The notes beneath the pieces were generated by a model. It did no database searches and was not told the origin of the DNA. It saw only the letters and a program-made list of their open reading frames with translations. The position numbers were made by a program, and so were the translations under genes. 64,000 bases of DNA, from NCBI GenBank assembly GCA_964589935.1, contig CAZPVD010000002.1:372001-436000 (forward strand), given 5' to 3'. Shown one piece after another: positions 45,286-53,332 of the stretch; position 1 is the stretch's first letter, and the number at the start of each line of letters is the position of its first letter. The stretch is from VHCN01 sp964589935. Its GTDB lineage: Bacteria; Verrucomicrobiota; Verrucomicrobiia; Limisphaerales; VHCN01.

Positions 45286-45735
45286 TCAGGTCTTGTAAAC
45301 CACCGTGATACCGTAGTCGCTGACCGGCGCGGTGGCGTCCTTGGGCGTGTGCGAATAGTGGACGGTGTGAACGCCGACGATGTTGTCCTCGCCGGTCTTG
45401 GCGAGGAAGTCGGACACGGCGTCGTCGAAGGTGTCCTTGCCGTCCTTCACGAGTTCGTGGTGGCGGAAGGTTTTGAGGCGGATTTTTTTGATGCTCTTCG
45501 CCGCGACTTCGAGCGGCTTGGAGGGCTTCATGATCTGCGCCTCGACGCGGCTGGAAGTGGGCAGCGAGATGGTGTGCGTGGGCTGGTCGCCCTCGGCTGC
45601 CGGGCCGCCCGGACGATCCGGCGCGGGGATGATGAGCACCTCGCCGCACTTGGGACACGCAAGCTCCGCGCCCACGCCGGATTCGTCAATGGTGAGAGCT
45701 TGGTTGCAGAAAGGGCAGTTGAAACTGAAGTCCAT
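45286..45735 (-). CDS. Zinc-ribbon protein, paralogue A
   Basis: A 149-aa protein with an N-terminal zinc ribbon (CPFCNQ and CPKCGE knuckles), a middle linker, and a C-terminal domain ending DYGITVVYKT. It shares its overall layout and the tail pattern FL-KxGE-NIV-V with the next gene upstream. ATG at 45735 gives MDFSFNCPFC. Function unknown. It is the last gene of a leftward group. Confidence 0.75.
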   Translation of the reverse strand: MDFSFNCPFCNQALTIDESGVGAELACPKCGEVLIIPAPDRPGGPAAEGDQPTHTISLPTSSRVEAQIMKPSKPLEVAAKSIKKIRLKTFRHHELVKDGKDTFDDAVSDFLAKTGEDNIVGVHTVHYSHTPKDATAPVSDYGITVVYKT

Positions 45736-45822
45736 ATCGTTTCGTCGCCGGAATTGTTGCGGCGAAATTAGGCCGTGCGCCGCGGCAACGCCAGCAAAAA
45801 ACCCCGCCACCCGAAAATCGTC

Positions 45823-46341
45823 TCACCCCTTGTAAACGATCATCACGCCGTAGTCGTTCACCATCTGGCCGAGGGTGTTGATAAAGCCGTAGCTGACGGG
45901 ATTGATGCTGACGATGTTTTGCTCCCCTATTTTCTGAAGAAAGGCGGAGACGACTTCCTCGAACTTGTCGTGCCCCACTTCCTCGCAGAGGACGCGCTTG
46001 ATGCAACGGATGCGGAGGCGTTTCTCCGTCACTTCCGTGGCGACGGTTTCGGCCTTCTTCTTGACGAGGGTCTCGGCCGGGCCTTCGTGCTGCGGCACGG
46101 CGAGCGGCTTGTGTTCGACCTTGTGTTCCGGCTTGGGTTCGGGGGGCTTTTCCGTAGGCGCGGCGGGCTTTTCATGGCTCGCCGGTGCGGGTTTCGGAGC
46201 AGGCTCCGGTTTAGGCGGAGGACTGGCCGGCGGGATGAGTTGAACTTCGCCGCACGAAGGGCACTCGATCTCCGCGCCCACGGTTGAGTCATCGGCGGCG
46301 AGTTCCTGACTGCAATTGGGGCACTTCCAGGTGACATCCAT
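45823..46341 (-). CDS. Zinc-ribbon protein, paralogue B
   Basis: A 172-aa tandem paralogue of the preceding entry. The zinc ribbon (CPNCSQ and CPSCGE) is followed by a long Pro/Lys/Glu-rich linker (about 40-85) and the domain VVSAFLQKIGEQNIVSINPV ending NDYGVMIVYKG. It is located between murA and paralogue A, 87 bases from the latter. No known family; the C-terminal domain may be lineage-specific. Confidence 0.75.
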   Translation of the reverse strand: MDVTWKCPNCSQELAADDSTVGAEIECPSCGEVQLIPPASPPPKPEPAPKPAPASHEKPAAPTEKPPEPKPEHKVEHKPLAVPQHEGPAETLVKKKAETVATEVTEKRLRIRCIKRVLCEEVGHDKFEEVVSAFLQKIGEQNIVSINPVSYGFINTLGQMVNDYGVMIVYKG

Positions 46342-46407
46342 AACGGGCCTGGGTTCGGATTATTGAGCGGACTAAACCACACCCGGCCCGATTATGACAG
46401 ACAAAAA

Positions 46408-47673
46408 TCAGTCGCCCGGCACGCGCTCGATTCGCGCGCCGAGCTGCTTGAGCTTCTCGTCAATCTTCTCGTAGCCGCGGTCGAGGTGGTAGATGCGGTT
46501 GACCTGGGTCGCGCCCTTCGCGCAGAGGCCCGCGATGACGAGCGCGGCCGAGGCGCGCAGATCGCTCGCCATCACCGGCGCGCCGCTCAACGGCTCGCCA
46601 CCCTTCACAATCGCGCTCGGCCCCTCGATGGCAATTTCCGCGCCGAGACGCGCCAGCTCCATCACATGCGAAAAGCGCGATTCAAAAATCCTCTCCGTGA
46701 TGATGCTGATGCCTTTGGTGAGGATCATCAGCGCCATCATCTGCGCCTGCACGTCCGTCGGGAAACCGGCGTAGGGCAGCGTCGTCACATCCACAGGCTT
46801 GAGCCGGCTGCGGCGCACCTTGAGCGCGGCACCTGTGCGTTCCAGCTTCACGCCGGCTTCGGTGAGCTTGTCGAGCACTGCGGTCATGTGGTCGAGCCGC
46901 GCGCCATGAATGGTGACTTCGCCCTTCGTCGCGGCGGCGGCGATGGCGAAGGTCGCCGCCTCGATGCGGTCGGGAATGACCTCGTGTTCCGCGCCGTGCA
47001 GCTCCTTCACGCCGGTGATGGTGATGGTCGGGCTGCCCGCGCCGTGAACCTTCGCGCCCATTGCGTTGAGGAAGTTTGCCAAGTCGGTGACCTCCGGTTC
47101 GCACGCGGCGCTCTCGATCACAGTAACGCCCTCGGCGAGAACGGCTGCCATCATCACATTCGCGGTGCCGAGCACGGTCGAGCCGGCGCGCCCGCCGAGA
47201 AAAATTTCCGCGCCGAGCAAACGCCGTGCGGAGGCGTTCACGTAGCCTGCCTTGACGCTGATTTGTGCGCCGAGCGCCTTGAGTCCCTTGCGGTGCAGGT
47301 CAATCGGTCGCGCGCCGATGATGCAGCCGCCGGGCAGCGAGACGCTGGCCTTGCGCAGCCGCCCCATGAGCGGTCCGAGGATGCAGATCGAGCCGCGCAT
47401 CTTGCGGATGAGTTCATAATCGCCGCGGCCCTTGATGCGCGCCGCCTGCACGGTGACGGAGTCGCCATCCCACTCGACGGTTGCGCCAAGCGACTCGAGG
47501 ATTTTCCCCATGAACTTCACGTCGGTCAAATCGGGCACGCGCCGGATGACGCACCGCTCCGCCGTGAGCAGCGTCGCCGCCATGATTGGAAGCACGGCGT
47601 TCTTCGCGCCACTGATGGTGACCTCGCCGTGCAACGGCACGCCGCCGCGTATCAACAAACTGTCCATCGGCAT
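46408..47673 (-). CDS. murA: UDP-N-acetylglucosamine 1-carboxyvinyltransferase
   Basis: First committed step of peptidoglycan synthesis: transfers enolpyruvate from PEP to UDP-GlcNAc. SGAKNAVLPIMAATLL, the catalytic loop LPGGCIIGARPIDLH with the fosfomycin-target cysteine at C117, and YAGFPTDVQAQMMAL are intact; 421 aa is normal. The cysteine predicts fosfomycin sensitivity. It follows prmC by 45 bases. Confidence 0.96.
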   Translation of the reverse strand: MPMDSLLIRGGVPLHGEVTISGAKNAVLPIMAATLLTAERCVIRRVPDLTDVKFMGKILESLGATVEWDGDSVTVQAARIKGRGDYELIRKMRGSICILGPLMGRLRKASVSLPGGCIIGARPIDLHRKGLKALGAQISVKAGYVNASARRLLGAEIFLGGRAGSTVLGTANVMMAAVLAEGVTVIESAACEPEVTDLANFLNAMGAKVHGAGSPTITITGVKELHGAEHEVIPDRIEAATFAIAAAATKGEVTIHGARLDHMTAVLDKLTEAGVKLERTGAALKVRRSRLKPVDVTTLPYAGFPTDVQAQMMALMILTKGISIITERIFESRFSHVMELARLGAEIAIEGPSAIVKGGEPLSGAPVMASDLRASAALVIAGLCAKGATQVNRIYHLDRGYEKIDEKLKQLGARIERVPGD

Positions 47674-47718
47674 AAAACCCTTTCTCTTTTGCGCACAGTG
47701 AAAACCGTGGCCACTTTT

Positions 47719-48579
47719 TCACGCCGCCGAGACGCGGGCAATCAGGAAACGCTCGCACCCCGCCAAATCTTTTTCCGCGCGCTCGACACTCCATGCCGGC
47801 GCGGCGAACAGTTCGCGCAACGTTTGCGCCTGCCCGTCACCAAATTCAGCCATCAACACTCCGCCGGGCTTGAGCCATGCGCCTGCCTCTCGCGTGAGCT
47901 GTCGGAAGCAATCCAGGCCGTCGGCGCCGCCGTCGAGGGCGAGTCGCGGATCGTGGTCGCGCACCTCCGGCTCCAGCGTCGCGATCTCGACGCTCGGAAT
48001 GTAAGGCGGATTCGCCACGATCAAATCAAACCGCAGCCCCGCCGGCAGTGCTGCAAAGCCGTCGCTCCGATGAAACGCGATGCGCGCCGCCACGCCATGG
48101 CGCGCCGCGTTCGCGCGCGCCAGCGTGAGCGCCTCGGTGGACACGTCGAGCGCGTGAACTTCCGCGTTCGGGCACTTCACCGCCAGCGCGATGGCGAGGC
48201 AGCCCGTGCCGGTGCCGAAGTCCAAAACAGGCGTGGGGCGAGAGGCGAGAGGCGAGAGATAATTCCACGCGAGTTCGGCGAGGGTTTCCGTTTCCGGGCG
48301 GGGAACGAGCGCGTCGCGGGTGACGGCGAGTTCAAGTCCGCAAAAAGAAGTGGAGCCTATGATGTGTTGCAGCGGTTCGCGCGCGGCTCGGCGTTGGACA
48401 AGTCCGCGCAGCGTTTGCAGTTCGGCATCCGAGAGCTGCCGCTCGAAATCGAGGTAGAGTTTCATGCGCGGGACCTTGAGCGTGTGTGCGAGCAGCAATT
48501 CGATCTGTAGTCGCGGCGATTCCACGCCGCGCTTGGCGAGGTATTCGGTGCTGCGCTGGATGACTTCGAGGACGGTCAC
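47719..48579 (-). CDS. prmC: Release factor glutamine methyltransferase
   Basis: Methylates the GGQ glutamine of peptide-chain release factors. The N-terminal substrate domain is followed by the SAM motif VLDFGTGTGCLAIALA and the catalytic NPPY (IVANPPYIPS). The start is GTG 48579, giving 286 aa. The segment just before the SAM motif (LSPLASRPTP) is encoded by three tandem heptamers (48237-48257), an apparent repeat insertion. prfA is not adjacent. Confidence 0.93.
   Translation of the reverse strand: MTVLEVIQRSTEYLAKRGVESPRLQIELLLAHTLKVPRMKLYLDFERQLSDAELQTLRGLVQRRAAREPLQHIIGSTSFCGLELAVTRDALVPRPETETLAELAWNYLSPLASRPTPVLDFGTGTGCLAIALAVKCPNAEVHALDVSTEALTLARANAARHGVAARIAFHRSDGFAALPAGLRFDLIVANPPYIPSVEIATLEPEVRDHDPRLALDGGADGLDCFRQLTREAGAWLKPGGVLMAEFGDGQAQTLRELFAAPAWSVERAEKDLAGCERFLIARVSAA
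48237..48257. repeat. Three tandem GGCGAGA heptamers inside prmC
   Basis: GGCGAGA is repeated three times without interruption. Because 7 is not a multiple of 3, each copy is read in a different frame, so the frame shifts through the array while the ORF stays open. Similar GGCGAGA-like text occurs at 30573-30590 and in recG near 54508-54520. Confidence 0.7.
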
Positions 48580-48764
48580 GCGGGCGTTGAGATTCCCGCT
48601 TCACGCTCGCCGGTGCAAGAGTCAAACCGCGCTCGCAAACGTCGGGGCGTCACGCGCAAACCACGGAGGAAGGTTTTTCTGGATTTTCAACGACCCGTGA
48701 CGCATGGTGCGATGCGAACCGGGACGAGGCTGAGGCCGAAACGTGCCGGGGTGGAATTTGTAAA

Positions 48765-50231
48765 ATGAACGCAAACGGGATTTTGGCGCAGCATTGGGTG
48801 CGGGTGTCGGTTCACATGCTCATTGACGCGCTTTTTTTCTGTCTGGCGTTCGTCGTCGGCACGGTCGTCCGCCAGGCCGATGAATTGACGATTCAGGAGT
48901 TGGTGAACCACTTGAAGACGTATCTGCCGGGCATCCTGCTCGGCAGCGCGTTCTTCCCCTGCATCATTTACATCAACGGATTCTACTCGTCGCAGAGTTA
49001 TCGGCAGGGCGTGTTCCGGCGCGTGGCTCTCATCGCGGTGGCGCTCGCGGCGACGGTGGGGTTGATGTCCGCGATGTTCTACCTGAAGAAGTCCACCGCC
49101 ATCGGGCGCGGTGTCGTGGGGTGGAGCGCGGTGGTGGCGTATTTCATCCTGCTGATTCACCACATGTTCCTTCTGCGCTCGCTGCGCAACTACAAGGAGC
49201 GCGTGGCCTTCATCATGACGTGCACGTTCGACGAGCTGGAAGCGCGCTTTTTCCAGTCGCTCGGCACGGAAAACCTCGAGCTGGTCGGCCTCGTGCATTA
49301 CGACGGCTACCAGCCCATTGGCGAGATGCGCGTGCTCGGTCCGGTCAGTCAGCTCAAGGAAATCGTCAAGCGCGAGGACATCCAGCGCATCCTGTGCACG
49401 AACAAGAGCATCAGCGACCCGCAGATGTGCAAGGTCTTCTGTGAACTGCGCTATTCGGGCGTGAGCGTGATGCCGTTGGTGAGCCTGTTCGAGGAAGTGC
49501 ACCAGCTCGTGCCGCTGGAACTCATCACAAGCGAATGGCTGCTCACGGCCAGCTCGCTGCCGCACATCGTTTACATCAAAAAGGTCAAACGCGCCTTCGA
49601 CATCATCGTGTCCCTGCTCGGGCTGATCTTCCCGTTCGGCCCGGTCATGCTGCTTGGGATGCTTGCAGTGCGGCTTACATCGAAGGGGCCGGTGTTTTAC
49701 CGGCAGGTGCGCTGCGGACGCTTTGGCCAGCCGTTTCAAGTCATCAAGCTCCGCACGATGCGCGTGGACGCCGAAAAGGATGGCGCGGTCTGGTCCGTCG
49801 CCGGCAAGGACCCGCGCGCCACGTCGGTCGGCACATTTTTGCGGAAGTTCCGCATTGATGAAATCCCGCAGCTCATCAACGTGTTGAGCGGCGAGATGTC
49901 CTTCGTAGGTCCGCGGCCCGAACGGCCGGAATTCATCGAGGAGCTTGCGCAACAAATTCCGTTCTTCCATGAGCGGCTCATGGTGCAGCCGGGCCTCACC
50001 GGCTGGGCGCAGGTCAACTATCCCTACGGCAGCACGGTCGAGGACGCCAAGTGGAAGCTCGAATACGACCTCTACTACATGAAGCACATGAGCATCTTCC
50101 TCGACCTGTTCATCCTGCTCGACACCGTGCGCATCGTCCTGCGCGGCGGCCTCGGCGACAAGGCCAAGGAACGGCTCCCGCGCTACGAGGCGATCTGGTT
50201 CTTCCGCGTCTTCAATGAGAAGGGCCGTTGA
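48765..50231 (+). CDS. Polyprenyl glycosylphosphotransferase (sugar transferase)
   Basis: A 488-aa initiating enzyme of exopolysaccharide or O-antigen synthesis; it transfers a sugar-1-phosphate to undecaprenyl phosphate. Four or five N-terminal helices and a cytoplasmic domain precede the catalytic Bac_transf domain: KRAFDIIVSLLGLIF, VFYRQVRCGRFGQPFQVIKLRTM, LRKFRIDEIPQLINVLSGEM, VGPRPERPEF and VQPGLTGWAQVNY. No other polysaccharide genes are adjacent. Confidence 0.93.
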   Translation: MNANGILAQHWVRVSVHMLIDALFFCLAFVVGTVVRQADELTIQELVNHLKTYLPGILLGSAFFPCIIYINGFYSSQSYRQGVFRRVALIAVALAATVGLMSAMFYLKKSTAIGRGVVGWSAVVAYFILLIHHMFLLRSLRNYKERVAFIMTCTFDELEARFFQSLGTENLELVGLVHYDGYQPIGEMRVLGPVSQLKEIVKREDIQRILCTNKSISDPQMCKVFCELRYSGVSVMPLVSLFEEVHQLVPLELITSEWLLTASSLPHIVYIKKVKRAFDIIVSLLGLIFPFGPVMLLGMLAVRLTSKGPVFYRQVRCGRFGQPFQVIKLRTMRVDAEKDGAVWSVAGKDPRATSVGTFLRKFRIDEIPQLINVLSGEMSFVGPRPERPEFIEELAQQIPFFHERLMVQPGLTGWAQVNYPYGSTVEDAKWKLEYDLYYMKHMSIFLDLFILLDTVRIVLRGGLGDKAKERLPRYEAIWFFRVFNEKGR

Positions 50232-50299
50232 GCCGCGGCGGCCAGTCTGTTTGATTTCCGAGCCAGCAAAAAATCGCGTCACACAACCGGCGGGAAGAC

Positions 50300-50632
50300 A
50301 TGATTCACGACACCATCGGTAAAATTCAGGCCCGAATCCAGGACACGGCCGCGCTCAAGGACGAAAACAAGGCCGAGCTGCTCGAACTGCTCGACACGCT
50401 CAAGGTCGAGGTCAACACGCTCGCGCGCACCGACGCGGAGCAGGCGCAAAGCATCGCGGGCTTCACGCAGGTGTCCGCCCACGAGGCCATCCGCGCACAG
50501 CGCAATCCAAGCGCGCTCGAACACTCCATCGCCGGCCTGCGCGGGTCCGTTGAAGGTTTTGAGGAATCGCACCCGCGGCTCGTCGGCGCGGTCAACCGCA
50601 TCTGCACCGCGCTTGCCAACCTTGGCATCTGA
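50300..50632 (+). CDS. DUF4404 family protein
   Basis: A 110-aa acidic, helical protein. The N-terminal helix (AALKDENKAELLELLDTLKVEV) and the C terminus SHPRLVGAVNRICTALANLGI match the DUF4404 pattern. Cytoplasmic, function unknown. The next gene starts 2 bases after its stop. Confidence 0.7.
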   Translation: MIHDTIGKIQARIQDTAALKDENKAELLELLDTLKVEVNTLARTDAEQAQSIAGFTQVSAHEAIRAQRNPSALEHSIAGLRGSVEGFEESHPRLVGAVNRICTALANLGI

Positions 50633-50634
50633 CC

Positions 50635-50940
50635 ATGCGGCCGGTGGACACGCAGGTGATCGGAAACGAACTCGCCGTCAAGTGGGACGATGGCAAGGAA
50701 AGTTTCATCCGCCTCGAAATGCTGCGCCGCGCCTGCCCGTGCGCGGGATGCCACGGCGAGCAGGACATCTTCGGCAACGTCTATAAAAACCCCGAGCGTC
50801 CGCTCGCCGCGAACGCATTCCAACTCACGCGCCTCCTGACGGTTGGGGGATACGCACTCCAGCCGGTTTGGGCCGACGGACATTCATCGGGATTGTTCAC
50901 CTTCGACTATCTGAAAAAAGTGGCCGAGGCCGGTAAGTGA
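50635..50940 (+). CDS. DUF971 / GBBH-like N-terminal domain protein
   Basis: A 101-aa stand-alone version of the N-terminal domain of gamma-butyrobetaine hydroxylase. RRACPCAGCHGE (C-x-C-x2-C), LAVKWDDG and YALQPVWADGHSSGLFTFDYL match the family; the cysteines may bind zinc. Often found near Fe-S or Mrp genes elsewhere; here it pairs with the DUF4404 gene. Confidence 0.85.
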   Translation: MRPVDTQVIGNELAVKWDDGKESFIRLEMLRRACPCAGCHGEQDIFGNVYKNPERPLAANAFQLTRLLTVGGYALQPVWADGHSSGLFTFDYLKKVAEAGK

Positions 50941-51009
50941 AATTTGGCGCGTGGTGACTGGAAAAAAACTTGCCGCGCCCGGCAACTGCTTCATACCCGG
51001 CGCGGCGCA

Positions 51010-51474
51010 TCACGCCTTCCCGCCAAAGCTCACGTAGTCATCGAGATCGAGAACATCGAACCAGCTCAAGATGTCCGTGCGCTTCGGGCCAAGGTTCTTG
51101 AGGTAGCCATTGAAGTATTCGCGCGATTCGAGGTCGGACGGCCCGCGCTGGTCGTGATACGCGCTCCATGCGGCGATTTCGAGGATGCTGCGCTTGTGCT
51201 TCGCGTTCTTTCCGATCCACACTAGAATGTCCGCGTCGCCCTTGCCCGCAGCGAGTTGCTTGAGGAGCGCCTTCGCGTCCACGCCCGCGAAATTCGTGAA
51301 GTGCTGATCCAGCGGGCAGTTGTAATGATACTCGCCGACCTTGCCGGCAAGTTTCGCGCGGCCCTTGTCGAGCATGCGCGGCAGGATGACGTAGCCGCCG
51401 AGCTGCACGCGCGGGCTGCGGGGTGGCCGCCGCGTGAGATCGGGCGCGGAGATGGGTGTCTTGGTCGTGGTCAT
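51010..51474 (-). CDS. DUF5069 domain protein
   Basis: A 154-aa protein of the DUF5069 family, common in Verrucomicrobiota. PRVQLGGYVILPRMLDKGRAKLAGKVGEYHYNCPLDQ and the C-terminal SWFDVLDLDDYVSF are typical. ATG at 51474 is preferred over TTG 51480. It lies 6 bases downstream of the RG-rich protein gene. Function unknown. Confidence 0.82.
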   Translation of the reverse strand: MTTTKTPISAPDLTRRPPRSPRVQLGGYVILPRMLDKGRAKLAGKVGEYHYNCPLDQHFTNFAGVDAKALLKQLAAGKGDADILVWIGKNAKHKRSILEIAAWSAYHDQRGPSDLESREYFNGYLKNLGPKRTDILSWFDVLDLDDYVSFGGKA

Positions 51475-51480
51475 GATCAA

Positions 51481-53160
51481 TCAAGGATTCGGCGTTGAAC
51501 TCGTCTCGGAATTTGTCGCGGGTTGAACCGGCGGCGGCTCGCTCGATGCAGGCGCGTCAGCAACCGGCGCGGCGTCAACAGAGGAAGAACCCTGTGGCGC
51601 TTCTGTGGAAACAACCGCACTCGGTTCAGCCGGCGCGGAACTTTCATTTGCCGCTGACTCAACCGGCGCAGTTGCTTCTGCCGCTGGAGCGGTGGCTGGA
51701 GCCGTTTTCCGTTCTGGTTTCTGCGGTCGAGGCAGAGGCTTCTTCGCCGTTTCCAAGACGCCGTTCGCGAATTCGATCACGTGGCCCTGATGCACGAGCC
51801 AGTGCAGGTCCGCGATGACGGCTTGCTGCTCCGGCGTGGTCTGCGGTTCCTCTGGAGCCGCGGCGGCTTCGCCTTCGGCCTTCGGCAGAGGAGGCGCGGC
51901 GGGCTTGGCCGGTGCGGGCGCGAGGGTGTCGAGGAGCAGCCGGCGCGTGCCCCGCGGGTGCGCGTTGATGAACTCGATGATGCGTCGGATGTTGTCCGAC
52001 ACGGGCGTCGTTTCGAGGTCGAGGAAGTGCGGCCGCGCGACGCAGACGTGCGTGACGACTTTGTTGACCTTGAAAAATTGCAGCCCCTGCCCCGCGAACT
52101 GCTGGCTCAAGACGTTCGCGACTTTGAGCGGGAACTTGCTCTGGTCCTCCAATGCCACGCGCACGAGGTTTCTTAATGGCTGGCACGGAAGCGCGCGGCT
52201 CGCGACGCCAGCAACTGTGTGCGACTCGACGGGGCGCACGAGGTTCGGCAGGTGCGTTTCGCGGAAATGCTTCTCGACCTCTTCACGCGAATTGAACTTG
52301 AGCGGTTCGGGCACGTTCAGCGCTGTGTAAACCGTTTTGCAACTCTGCTCCTCGATCCATTGCTTCACCACGGCCTCGTCCTTCACGATCTTGACGCGCG
52401 ACTTGAAGACATCGAACGGCATCCGCGAGAAGCGCTCCGTGTGGAGCTGTCGCAGCTTGTCCTGATAGCCGTGGTAGTTTGGCGGGCCGAGCAGCACGCC
52501 GCTCATGCCGCACTGCGCGACAAACGTGTAGGTGCCCTTCGGCGGCTCGCCCGCGATTTTCTCGGTGGAATAAAATGTGTCGAAGTGCCGCTGAAGCAAA
52601 TGCCCCGCGACCTCGGCCTCGCTCAACCACACCGTGTCGTCGAGCGTGCAGAGGAACAGCGGCTGCGCCACCGCACCGTCCGGCTTCTTCACGACGCTCA
52701 ACTGCACGTGATACCGCTCCGGCTTGCGCACCACGAGCTGGGCAATCTCGAAAAGTGGATACGAACGGCCTGTGAGGCGGATTTGTTTTGCCAGACCCTC
52801 GACGCCTTTTTCCTCCGGCGTGAGGCTCACAACCAAGTCCGGCAACTGCGGCGCCGGCTCCCGACGCTCCTCACGTCGTGGCCCGCGGTCATCGCGACGA
52901 TCGCCACGCGGCCCGCCCGGACGCGGTCCGCCACGGCGGTCGCCTTCGCGGCGTGGACCACCGGGGCCGCCGGGACCACGCGCATCACGCCGCGGCCCGC
53001 GCGGTCCGCCGCGGTCACCGAAACCACGATCACTTCGGCGGGGACGGGCGTCCTCGCCGGAAAAACTCGCGTATTTGTTGCCGCTCGTGGCGGGCTGTTT
53101 CGCCCAGGCAGGCAGGAACAGTTGTTCGAGATCGAATTCAGGATCGGTCGTCTGGCTCAT
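51481..53160 (-). CDS. RG-rich protein with conserved core, possibly nucleic-acid binding
   Basis: A 559-aa protein in three parts. Residues about 38-105 are an RG/RGG-rich, Gly/Pro/Arg low-complexity segment (repeated GGPRG and RGPR units). Residues about 105-400 form a folded core (PDLVVSLTPEEKGVEGLAKQ; FVAQCGMSGVLLGPPNYHGY; VCVARPHFLDLETTPVSDNI) followed to about 460 by DLHWLVHQGHVIEFANGVL, which could be a winged-helix. The C-terminal 100 residues are Ala/Pro/Glu/Ser-rich and disordered-looking. RG-rich tracts suggest RNA binding (inference). I do not recognise the core as a named family. Confidence 0.75.
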   Translation of the reverse strand: MSQTTDPEFDLEQLFLPAWAKQPATSGNKYASFSGEDARPRRSDRGFGDRGGPRGPRRDARGPGGPGGPRREGDRRGGPRPGGPRGDRRDDRGPRREERREPAPQLPDLVVSLTPEEKGVEGLAKQIRLTGRSYPLFEIAQLVVRKPERYHVQLSVVKKPDGAVAQPLFLCTLDDTVWLSEAEVAGHLLQRHFDTFYSTEKIAGEPPKGTYTFVAQCGMSGVLLGPPNYHGYQDKLRQLHTERFSRMPFDVFKSRVKIVKDEAVVKQWIEEQSCKTVYTALNVPEPLKFNSREEVEKHFRETHLPNLVRPVESHTVAGVASRALPCQPLRNLVRVALEDQSKFPLKVANVLSQQFAGQGLQFFKVNKVVTHVCVARPHFLDLETTPVSDNIRRIIEFINAHPRGTRRLLLDTLAPAPAKPAAPPLPKAEGEAAAAPEEPQTTPEQQAVIADLHWLVHQGHVIEFANGVLETAKKPLPRPQKPERKTAPATAPAAEATAPVESAANESSAPAEPSAVVSTEAPQGSSSVDAAPVADAPASSEPPPVQPATNSETSSTPNP

Positions 53161-53332
53161 TCAGTTACTCAGTTGCCCGCGGCGCAGGATTGATTTGGAA
53201 GCAGGTCCGCGCCATTTGCGGGGCGGTTACAATGTCGCGTGTTTCCCCGGAATGCAAGTGCGGGATGACCGCAAACGAGTCACCGCAATTCCCAACTTCC
53301 ATCCCGCGTCGTCCATCTCCTAACCTCCCGGC

